This document shows positions 53,873-61,426 of a DNA stretch of 64,000 nucleotides, piece by piece. A program made the position numbers and the translations under genes. A model generated the notes under the pieces. That model had not been told where the DNA came from. It saw only the letters and a list, made by a program, of their open reading frames with translations, and searched no databases. Where the stretch lies: NCBI GenBank assembly GCA_902615025.1, contig CACMNV010000001.1:1-64000 (forward strand), given 5' to 3'. How positions within the stretch are numbered: position 1 is the first letter of the stretch; the number at the start of each line of letters is the position of its first letter. This DNA comes from an uncultured SAR116 cluster alpha proteobacterium. Its GTDB lineage: Bacteria; Pseudomonadota; Alphaproteobacteria; Puniceispirillales; Marisalimonadaceae.

Positions 53873-55114
53873 ATGAGTCCAATATTTTTTGATTCTAAAG
53901 AAGTTAGATCATCTGATGAAAGAGAAAATGATCATTTAGTAAGCTTGAAAAAACTTATTGAAAAAGCTAAGACAATTACTCTATATTCCGATCGTTTAAA
54001 AAATGAAATTTCTACTCTGACTGATTTACAAAAAATTGATGTTTTTCGTAAAACTGATTTAATTGAAATACAAAAGAAAAACTTACCTTTTGGTAATTTA
54101 AATTTTAAAGAACTTTCAGAATTTTCTCACATTTATAGATCACCTGGACCAATCTATGATTTAGATGGTTATGATAACAATTGGTGGCGCTTCGCTAGAG
54201 CTTTAAATGCAGCAGGATTTAATAGTAAAGATATAGTTCAAAATTGTTTTTCATATCACTTCACTCCAGCTGGCATGATGTTTGATGAAGCTGCAAAAAT
54301 TTTGAAATGTACAATTTTTCCTGCAGGTGGAGAAAATTCAGATATGCAAGCCGAAATTATGTCTGAAATAAATACTACAGGATATGTTGGAATACCTGAT
54401 TTTTTAAAAATAATTATTGAAAAAGCTGAAAATAATGACTTACCAATAAGTAATTTAAAAAAAGCTTTATTTTCTGGAGGCCCATTATTTCCTGATGTTG
54501 CTGAATATTTCAAAAGTAAAAATATAAATTTTTATCAATGTTACGGAACTGCAGACCTCGGTCTTATTGCTTACGAGGCTGATATTGATGATGGAATGAT
54601 TGTAGACGAAGACATTATTTTAGAAATTGTAAAACCAGGTACAAATGAAAGAGTACCAAATGGAGAAGTTGGAGAAGTTATAGTAACAGTTTTAAATAAT
54701 TACGAATTACCATTAATACGATTTGCAACTGGAGATTTATCTACAATTATTGAAGGTCAAAGCAAAACAGGAAGAACAAACATTAGAATCAAAGGATGGA
54801 TGGGTCGAGCTGACCAAACAACAAAAGTTAGAGGAATGTTTGTTCAACCGTCTCAAATTGCGAAAATTGTTGACAACTTGTTCACTAATAAACCAAAAGC
54901 AAAATTAATCGTAAGTAGAGAGAATAATCGTGATAATTTAAAACTTCTTATAGAACACGTTTCAAATGAAAACGATAAAATAGCTTTAAATGAAAAAGTT
55001 GTTGATGAAATGAAAAAAATTCTTAATTTGAATGGTATAGTTGAATTTGTCAATTTAGGCTCTTTGCCTAATGATGGTAAAGTTATTGATGATGTAAGAG
55101 ATTTTGGAGATTAA
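53873..55114 (+). CDS. PaaK-like AMP-binding protein with altered phosphate loop
   Basis: A 413-residue member of the phenylacetate-CoA ligase family. The AMP-binding motif YGTADLG and the motif RFATGDLS are intact, as is a C-terminal lysine in NDGKVID. The phosphate-binding loop, normally S-S-G-T-T-G-x-P, reads YRSPGPIYDLDG instead, so ATP handling may differ; I recall that relatives located with LIV transporters share this loop. It may still be a CoA ligase or may act only in binding acyl adenylates. It lies between livF and an SDR gene in one operon. Confidence 0.8.
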   Translation: MSPIFFDSKEVRSSDERENDHLVSLKKLIEKAKTITLYSDRLKNEISTLTDLQKIDVFRKTDLIEIQKKNLPFGNLNFKELSEFSHIYRSPGPIYDLDGYDNNWWRFARALNAAGFNSKDIVQNCFSYHFTPAGMMFDEAAKILKCTIFPAGGENSDMQAEIMSEINTTGYVGIPDFLKIIIEKAENNDLPISNLKKALFSGGPLFPDVAEYFKSKNINFYQCYGTADLGLIAYEADIDDGMIVDEDIILEIVKPGTNERVPNGEVGEVIVTVLNNYELPLIRFATGDLSTIIEGQSKTGRTNIRIKGWMGRADQTTKVRGMFVQPSQIAKIVDNLFTNKPKAKLIVSRENNRDNLKLLIEHVSNENDKIALNEKVVDEMKKILNLNGIVEFVNLGSLPNDGKVIDDVRDFGD

Positions 55115-55115
55115 A

Positions 55116-55865
55116 ATGAATATTAATAAAGTTAATGCAGTTGTTACAGGTGGTGGAAGTGGTCTTGGAGAAGGGACTGCCAAATACTTAAAAAGTAAAG
55201 GAGCAAATGTATTTCTTATAGATGTAAATGAGGATAACTTGAAAAAAATTTCTTCAGAATTGGATGCAGAATACTTTGTTGGAGATGTTTCTGATCCAAA
55301 TTTAATGTCTGAAGCAATTGGGAATTTAGACAATATTAATTGCTTAGTCAATTGCGCAGGAATTGCTGTAGGATCCAAAGTTGTATCCAGTAGAGGAATG
55401 CATGATTTAGGACTTTTTGAAAAAGTTCTTAGAATAAATTTGTTAGGTAGTTTTAACTTGATTCGACTGTGTGCAGATAAAATGCAAAATAATACTCCAG
55501 ACAAAAATGGTGAGAAAGGTGTTATTATAAATACTGCATCTGTAGCAGCTTTTGATGGTCAAATAGGTCAGGCAGCATACTCAGCTTCAAAGGGTGGTAT
55601 TGCAGGTATGACACTTCCAATTGCAAGAGAATTAGCAACACATGGAATTAGAGTAAATACAATAGCACCAGGTTTGTTTGAAACACCAATGTTAACTGGA
55701 ATGCCTGATGAAGTCCAAAAGAGTTTAATTGCAACTACTCTATTTCCTAAAAGATTAGGCACATCACATGAATATGCACTGTTAGTAGAAAGTATAGTCA
55801 CAAATGTTATGTTGAATGGAGAAACAATCCGACTTGATGGATCCGTAAGATTAGCTCCTAAATAA
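55116..55865 (+). CDS. Short-chain dehydrogenase, HSD17B10-like (3-hydroxyacyl-CoA dehydrogenase type 2)
   Basis: SDR of 249 residues: NAD site TGGGSGLG (11-18), catalytic Ser142, Tyr155 and Lys159 in AYSASKGG. The C-terminus FPKRLGTSHEYA ... LNGETIRLDG is characteristic of HSD17B10-type enzymes, which oxidise 3-hydroxyacyl-CoA, notably 2-methyl-3-hydroxybutyryl-CoA of isoleucine breakdown. The start at 55116 follows a GGAG site, one base after the PaaK-like stop; an in-frame TTG at 55104 lies inside the previous gene. The thiolase expected for the next step is the convergent gene at 56321. Confidence 0.88.
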   Translation: MNINKVNAVVTGGGSGLGEGTAKYLKSKGANVFLIDVNEDNLKKISSELDAEYFVGDVSDPNLMSEAIGNLDNINCLVNCAGIAVGSKVVSSRGMHDLGLFEKVLRINLLGSFNLIRLCADKMQNNTPDKNGEKGVIINTASVAAFDGQIGQAAYSASKGGIAGMTLPIARELATHGIRVNTIAPGLFETPMLTGMPDEVQKSLIATTLFPKRLGTSHEYALLVESIVTNVMLNGETIRLDGSVRLAPK

Positions 55866-55866
55866 A

Positions 55867-56319
55867 ATGAAAAATTCAAAAATGTTTTTTGAAGATTTTG
55901 AAATTGGTTTAGTTTTTACAACAGGATCAAAAAAAATCACTAAAGATGAAATAATTAGTTTTGCAAAAAACTACGATCCTCAATATTTTCATGTTGATGA
56001 AAATAAAGCAAAAGATGGACCCTTTGGAACACTTGTTTCAAGTGGTTTCATGACACTTGGTGTATCATTTACACAGTTTTTTGAAACTGGTGTTGTTAAA
56101 GATACTGGTATGGGTGCTTGGGGTATAGATGAATTAAGATGGACTTTTCCAGTTTATCCAAATGATGAACTTAAATCAGAAGTAAAAGTTATAGAAAAAA
56201 AATTATCTTCTAAAAATCCTAACAAAGGGACAGTTAGAACTCTTCATACTGTTACCAATCAAAATGACAAAGTTGTAATGACTTGGATCGCAAACTTTCT
56301 AATTAAAACTAAAAATTAA
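55867..56319 (+). CDS. MaoC-like hot-dog dehydratase
   Basis: A 150-residue hot-dog fold protein. Asp37 and His42 in DPQYFHVDE form the (R)-specific hydratase catalytic pair, and the region GPFGTLVSSGFMT is typical of MaoC domains. It hydrates or dehydrates a 3-hydroxyacyl-CoA. It starts one base after the SDR stop and ends one base before the convergent thiolase gene, so it is the last gene of the long plus-strand operon begun at 46813. Confidence 0.87.
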   Translation: MKNSKMFFEDFEIGLVFTTGSKKITKDEIISFAKNYDPQYFHVDENKAKDGPFGTLVSSGFMTLGVSFTQFFETGVVKDTGMGAWGIDELRWTFPVYPNDELKSEVKVIEKKLSSKNPNKGTVRTLHTVTNQNDKVVMTWIANFLIKTKN

Positions 56320-56320
56320 A

Positions 56321-57493
56321 CTAACAATTTTCAACTATGACTGCTATCCCTTGACCACCACCTATGCACATTGTGGCTAAACCATATTTACCATTTCTTC
56401 TTTTAAGTTCATGAACAAGTTTTGTCATTATAATTGAACCAGTCGCTCCTACAGGATGTCCTAAAGCAATTGCACCACCATTAACATTTACTTTAGCTTC
56501 ATCTAATCCTAACTCTTTATTAACAGCACATGCTTGAGCAGCAAATGCCTCATTTGATTCAATCAAATCTAAGTCATCTATTGTCAGCCCTACTTTTTTT
56601 AATGCCATATTAGAAGCTGGAATTGGTCCCAAACCCATCTCATCAGGCTCTACTCCTCCAAAACCATAGGAAATTATTTTGGCCATTGGTTTACCCTTCT
56701 TTGCTTGCTTTTCATTGGCTAAAACTAGTGCTGATGCACCGTCATTTATACCAGATGCGTTACCAGCAGTTACAGACCCATCATTTTTAAAGACTGTTTT
56801 TAAATTTGATAAAGATTCTATTGTTGTATCATATTTTGGATGTTCATCTGTATCAAAAATATTAATCCCTTTTCTAGATTTAATTTCTATGGGAGTAATT
56901 TGCTCTTTAAACAAACCTTTTTCTATAGCCTCTTTTGCACGTGTTTGACTATTTAATGCAAACTCATCTTGTTTTGATCGATCAATTTGATATCTTTCTG
57001 AAATATTTTCAGCCGTTATACCCATATGACCATGTCCAAACGGATCATGTAGAGCTCCCAACATCATATCAAAGACTTTGCTATCTCCCATTCTATTTCC
57101 CCAACGAAACCCTTTCACAACATGCGTTCCGCTTGACATTACTTCAACACCTCCAGCCAATGCAATTTCTGTGTCGCCTAGCAATATAAGTTGTGAAGCA
57201 CTAACTATAGCTTGTAATCCAGAACCACATAATCGATTTACAGTAAGAGCACAAGAATCTTTATTCAAACCTGAATTCAAAGCTATAACTCTACTAACAT
57301 ACATGTCTCTTGGTTCAGTATGAATTACATTGCCAAAAACGGCATGACCAATTTCTTCTGGTGATATATTTGATCTTTTGATACTTTCTTTGGCTACAAT
57401 TGCACCTAAATCAACAGGGTCAAAATCTTTTAAAGAACCTCCAAATGCACCTACAGGTGATCTGGTAGCAGACATAATATAAACTTCATTCAT
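56321..57493 (-). CDS. Acetyl-CoA acetyltransferase family thiolase
   Basis: Thiolase of 390 residues. The acyl-carrying Cys89 lies in NRLCGSG, His346 in GHPVGATG and the second cysteine Cys376 in CIGGGQG, all as in biosynthetic/degradative short-chain thiolases. It splits acetoacetyl-CoA or 2-methylacetoacetyl-CoA, or condenses acetyl-CoA. The start at 57493 has a GGAGAAG site; a Met at 57505 adds four residues. It is downstream of, and in the same direction as, the valine-pathway genes, with 21 bases between. Confidence 0.92.
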   Translation of the reverse strand: MNEVYIMSATRSPVGAFGGSLKDFDPVDLGAIVAKESIKRSNISPEEIGHAVFGNVIHTEPRDMYVSRVIALNSGLNKDSCALTVNRLCGSGLQAIVSASQLILLGDTEIALAGGVEVMSSGTHVVKGFRWGNRMGDSKVFDMMLGALHDPFGHGHMGITAENISERYQIDRSKQDEFALNSQTRAKEAIEKGLFKEQITPIEIKSRKGINIFDTDEHPKYDTTIESLSNLKTVFKNDGSVTAGNASGINDGASALVLANEKQAKKGKPMAKIISYGFGGVEPDEMGLGPIPASNMALKKVGLTIDDLDLIESNEAFAAQACAVNKELGLDEAKVNVNGGAIALGHPVGATGSIIMTKLVHELKRRNGKYGLATMCIGGGQGIAVIVENC

Positions 57494-57514
57494 AAACTTC
57501 TCCATAAAATAATT

Positions 57515-58585
57515 TTAAATTTTTAAATCTTTTTCATGTAATGGCTCAAAAAAGTGATTTACCCAAATCTCATCAACCCTATCAAGGTTACTAGGCTTCC
57601 ATTGAGGGTTCCTATCTTTATCAACAAGCATAGCTCTTACTCCTTCATAGAAGTCACCTGATGCCTGACACCTTTGTACCATTCTATATTCCATTATAAG
57701 AGCGTCTCTAAGACTCATTTCTGTTGCCATATGAATTTGTTTAAAAGTTATTTTTAAAGATGTTGGAGATTTTCCTTTTAATTCGTGTTCTGTATTTTTT
57801 GAAAACTCGCTTCCATTTTGACTAAGTGAATATGTTTTATTTAAAATTTCTTCAATATTTTCTTGTTCAAATATTTCTTTAATTTCAACCTGGTTTTTTT
57901 CAATAATACTTTCTCCACTTACTTGACTACTAAATTTATCAATTAAATTTGTTATTTGTTGATGGTCTTTAGAAGGATTTTTAAAAATTTCATTTTTTAA
58001 ATTTTGTATATTTTTCGATTCAATATAATAATTTGATAGTCCTGTTTTCATCAAATCTATTGATTTTAATCTTGCACCAGTTAACGCTAACCACAAACCT
58101 ATAGTTATAGGTAGTTGGGCTAATAACCACCCTCCACCTACATCAGGGAAAAGACCAATAGTAGTCTCTGGCATTGCAAACATAGTTCTTTCAGTACAAA
58201 CAATATGACTTCCATGCATTGAAACACCAACACCACCTCCCATGGTCACGCCATCAATTAGAGCTATGTAAGGTTTTGTAAAATTATTAATTTTATAATT
58301 TAAAAGATATTCATCATAAAAAAATTTCTCTGAAAGCTCTGTTGGTGGACCACCCTCATCAAGAACTTGTTTTCTTAATGAAACTACATCTCCACCTGCA
58401 CAAAAAGCTTTTTCACCAGCACCTTCAATTATTACACATTTAATATCATCATCACTTTCGCATTTATCTAAAAAGTCATTCATTTTTTGAACAATATTAT
58501 ATGTTAAAGCGTTTAACCTTTCTGGTCTGTTTAAAGTAATAATACCTACCCCTTCTTCAGATTTTAAAATTATTTCTTCATTCAT
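57515..58585 (-). CDS. 3-hydroxyisobutyryl-CoA hydrolase
   Basis: Crotonase-fold hydrolase of 356 residues in valine catabolism. FCAGGD is at 61-66, the second oxyanion loop is TMGGGVG near 114-120, and Glu140/Asp148 in MPETTIGLFPDVGGG match the catalytic pair of human HIBCH (Glu169, Asp177) in spacing. The length of about 355 distinguishes it from 260-residue hydratases. The ATG at 58585 is preferred; an earlier one at 58603 overlaps the dehydrogenase stop. It follows directly after isobutyryl-CoA dehydrogenase. Confidence 0.92.
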   Translation of the reverse strand: MNEEIILKSEEGVGIITLNRPERLNALTYNIVQKMNDFLDKCESDDDIKCVIIEGAGEKAFCAGGDVVSLRKQVLDEGGPPTELSEKFFYDEYLLNYKINNFTKPYIALIDGVTMGGGVGVSMHGSHIVCTERTMFAMPETTIGLFPDVGGGWLLAQLPITIGLWLALTGARLKSIDLMKTGLSNYYIESKNIQNLKNEIFKNPSKDHQQITNLIDKFSSQVSGESIIEKNQVEIKEIFEQENIEEILNKTYSLSQNGSEFSKNTEHELKGKSPTSLKITFKQIHMATEMSLRDALIMEYRMVQRCQASGDFYEGVRAMLVDKDRNPQWKPSNLDRVDEIWVNHFFEPLHEKDLKI

Positions 58586-58595
58586 ATTATTCTCT

Positions 58596-59738
58596 TTAAA
58601 CATCTAAAATTTTTCTTGAGATAATTAATCTCATTATTTCATTTGTTCCTTCTAAAATTTGATGAACCCGCAAATCCCTTAGCACTCTCTCTAGAGGAAA
58701 ATCTTTTAAATATCCATAACCACCATGAAGTTGCAAAGCTTGATTACAAATATCAAAACAAGCATCTGTCGCAAATCTCTTGGCCATTGCACAGTATTTT
58801 GTAGCATCACTGTCTTTATTGTCTATACTTGTTGCAGCTTTATAAACCATTAATCTAGAAGCCTCTAAATCAGTAGACATATCAGCTAATTTAAATTGAC
58901 TTACCTGAAACTCATTTAATTTTTTACCAAACTGCTTCCTCTCTGATGTATATTGAATTGTATTCTCAAGCGCAAAAGTTGCACCTCCAATAGAACAAGC
59001 TGCAATGTTAACTCTACCACCATCCAGACCTTTCATTGCTAACTTAAATCCGTCACCTTCATTTCCTACTAAATTTTCAATTGGCACTTCACAATTATCA
59101 AAATTAACTGTTGAAGTATGTTGACTATTCCAGCCTAATTTCTTTTCATTTTTACCAAATGACAAGCCAGGAGTATCTTTTTCAATTAATATACATGAAA
59201 TACCTTTCGGACTATCTTCACCAGTTCTGCACATTACAGCATAGACATCACTTGTTGGCCCACCGGAAATAAAACTTTTTGATCCATTGAGAACATAATG
59301 ACTATTACCTTTTCGCTTAGCAGTAGTTTTTAATGCTGATGCATCTGAACCTGAGCTTGATTCAGTTAAACAGTAACTTGAAAATAAATTCATGGAGCAT
59401 AATTGTGGAATAAATTTTTCTTTTAATTCATTTGATCCTTCGCTATCAATCATCCAAGCAACCATATTATGAATTGATAAATATGCAGCTGTTGAAACGC
59501 ATCCTCTTGAAAGTTGTTCAAAAACTAAAGCAGCTGACAATCTATCTAAGCCTGACCCTCCAAACTTTTCACTCACGTAAATACCTGCCAAACCTAAATC
59601 AGCTGATTTTTTTAAAACATCAGTTGGAAAAATCTCTTTTTGATCCCATTCAGATGCAAAAGGCATCAATTCGGTTTCAGAAAATGAAGCAGCCATCTCC
59701 TGTATATTTTTATAATCTTCAGATAAATTAAATTCCAT
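58596..59738 (-). CDS. Isobutyryl-CoA dehydrogenase-like acyl-CoA dehydrogenase
   Basis: FAD enzyme of 380 residues. The catalytic base is Glu363 in ILEGTNEIMR, the FAD motif SSGSDASALKTTA follows CLTES near 118, and the overall sequence (EFGGSGLDR-like KFGGSGLDR, SIHNMVAWM) resembles ACAD8 enzymes that convert isobutyryl-CoA to methacrylyl-CoA. Context with the hydroxyisobutyryl-CoA hydrolase gene immediately downstream supports valine catabolism. A short/branched-chain (2-methylbutyryl) enzyme is the alternative. Confidence 0.9.
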   Translation of the reverse strand: MEFNLSEDYKNIQEMAASFSETELMPFASEWDQKEIFPTDVLKKSADLGLAGIYVSEKFGGSGLDRLSAALVFEQLSRGCVSTAAYLSIHNMVAWMIDSEGSNELKEKFIPQLCSMNLFSSYCLTESSSGSDASALKTTAKRKGNSHYVLNGSKSFISGGPTSDVYAVMCRTGEDSPKGISCILIEKDTPGLSFGKNEKKLGWNSQHTSTVNFDNCEVPIENLVGNEGDGFKLAMKGLDGGRVNIAACSIGGATFALENTIQYTSERKQFGKKLNEFQVSQFKLADMSTDLEASRLMVYKAATSIDNKDSDATKYCAMAKRFATDACFDICNQALQLHGGYGYLKDFPLERVLRDLRVHQILEGTNEIMRLIISRKILDV

Positions 59739-59757
59739 AAATCATCTCGTGAGTAAT

Positions 59758-61356
59758 TTATACCTCATTCAAAATTAATTCGGAAGCTTTTTCAGCAATC
59801 ATTAAAGTTGGAGAATTTGTATTACCAGAAGTTATTGAAGGCATTATTGATGCGTCAACCACCCTTAATTTTTCTATACCATTTACTTTTAGATTTGGCT
59901 TAGTTACAGAATCATCTCTTACCCCCATTGCACAAGTTCCAACTGGATGAAAAATTGTTGTTCCGATATCACCTGCCACTCTTTCTAAATCTTTATCAGT
60001 CTGATAATTTATACCAGGTGCATACTCCTCTGGATTATATTTTTTCATTGATGGTTGTGAAATAATTTTTCTTGCTAATTTAATAGAATCAGCTGCAACT
60101 TTTTTATCAGTTTCATGTGATAAATAGTTAGGATTAATTTCTGGCTGCACTTTTAAATCTTTCGATTGAATGTGAACTGAACCTCTACTTAAAGGATTTA
60201 AATTACAAACGCTTGCTGTTAGGCCAGGAAAATCATGAAGTGGATCTCCAAATTTGTCCAGAGAAAGAGGCTGAACGTGAAACTGCACATTAGGCATTTC
60301 ATATGAAGAATCTGACATTGCGAAAACACCCAATTGACTTGGAGCCATTGACATGGGGCCTTTTCTTTTAAAAAAATATTCCATTCCAATTTTCAATTTG
60401 CCAAAAACTGAATTTATTTCTTGATTTAATGTTTTTGCATTTTGCAACTTATATATTACCCTAAGTTGCAAATGATCTTGTAAATTTTCTCCAACATTTT
60501 TTAAATCAATTATAGGCTTGATACCTAATTTTGTTAAAAGTTTGGGGTTTCCAATACCTGAAAGTTCAAGGATTTTTGGCGAACCAATAGATCCAGAAGA
60601 TAATATAACTTCTTTGTTACAATTAACTTGAAGCTCTTTTCCATTTGTTTTAATTTTTAAACCTGTAACAATCTTGTTCTTAATAATTAAACTTTCAACT
60701 TCACAATTTTTAAATATCTTTAAATTTTTTCTTTGTTGAATTGGTTTTAAGAAGGCTTTGACTGTATTTAATCTAAACCCATTTTTTTGATTAACTTTAA
60801 AATAAGAAACACCAAAATTATTTCCATTATTAAAGTCAGCAATTTTTGGAATACCTGCTTCTACAGTAGCATTTTGGAAATCATCTAATACACCCCAATG
60901 TAATCTTTGTTCATCAACACGCCATTCTCCTCCTTGACCGTGATACTCATCTGTTCCAGAAAAATTATCTTCAGTTTTTACAAAGTAAGGTAGAACATCG
61001 TCCCAACTCCAACCAATATTGCCTAATTGTCTCCAATGATCGTAGTCTTTAGATTGTCCTCGCATGTATATCATGCCATTAATAGATGAACAACCACCCA
61101 TCACTTTTCCTCTTGGGTAGTTAAGGTGTCTGCCATTTAAACCTGGCTGAGAGGATGTTTTATACAACCAATCAGTTCTTTTATTGCCCATACAATATAG
61201 ATATCCAACTGGAATATGTATCCAATGATAATTATCACTCCCACCTGCTTCAATAAGAGCTATATTTAAGTTTTTGTTAGCAGATAACCTATTGGCTAAC
61301 AAACAACCTGCAGTCCCAGCACCTACTATAATTATATCAAAAACTTGTTTATCCAT
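59758..61356 (-). CDS. GMC family FAD-dependent alcohol/choline dehydrogenase-type oxidoreductase
   Basis: A 532-residue glucose-methanol-choline oxidoreductase. The FAD site GAGTAGCLLANRLS begins at residue 12, and the GMC signature GKVMGGCSSINGMIYMRG is near 85. His470 in HPVGTC and Asn514 in GNTNSPT have the His-x43-Asn spacing of the active site. It oxidises an alcohol to an aldehyde or acid; choline, alcohols and polyethylene-glycol-like substrates are all possible. No betaine aldehyde dehydrogenase is nearby. It lies 19 bases upstream of the isobutyryl-CoA dehydrogenase gene in the same direction. Confidence 0.9.
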   Translation of the reverse strand: MDKQVFDIIIVGAGTAGCLLANRLSANKNLNIALIEAGGSDNYHWIHIPVGYLYCMGNKRTDWLYKTSSQPGLNGRHLNYPRGKVMGGCSSINGMIYMRGQSKDYDHWRQLGNIGWSWDDVLPYFVKTEDNFSGTDEYHGQGGEWRVDEQRLHWGVLDDFQNATVEAGIPKIADFNNGNNFGVSYFKVNQKNGFRLNTVKAFLKPIQQRKNLKIFKNCEVESLIIKNKIVTGLKIKTNGKELQVNCNKEVILSSGSIGSPKILELSGIGNPKLLTKLGIKPIIDLKNVGENLQDHLQLRVIYKLQNAKTLNQEINSVFGKLKIGMEYFFKRKGPMSMAPSQLGVFAMSDSSYEMPNVQFHVQPLSLDKFGDPLHDFPGLTASVCNLNPLSRGSVHIQSKDLKVQPEINPNYLSHETDKKVAADSIKLARKIISQPSMKKYNPEEYAPGINYQTDKDLERVAGDIGTTIFHPVGTCAMGVRDDSVTKPNLKVNGIEKLRVVDASIMPSITSGNTNSPTLMIAEKASELILNEV

Positions 61357-61386
61357 TGTATTGAGTATAAGTTAGATATTAAAATT

Positions 61387-61415
61387 TTGAACAAAAATTT
61401 TTTATTAAATTAAAT
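61387..61415 (+). promoter_or_regulatory. Candidate promoter for the CoA-binding/MetY fusion gene
   Basis: TTGAAC at 61387-61392 and TTAAAT at 61410-61415, 17 bases apart, lie just upstream of an AAGGGG ribosome site and the ATG at 61427. Moderate match only. Confidence 0.3.
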
Positions 61416-61426
61416 AAGGGGAAAAT

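Noticed and set aside
55055..55504. 149-codon minus-strand frame over the PaaK-like/SDR junction
   Set aside because: Overlaps two well-supported genes on the opposite strand and has low-quality, serine/leucine-rich composition.
61357..61426. Possible SAM riboswitch before the MetY-type fusion gene
   Set aside because: Marine alphaproteobacteria often have SAM-II or SAM-V elements upstream of metY, but these 70 bases are almost pure A/T with no pseudoknot-forming GC blocks.
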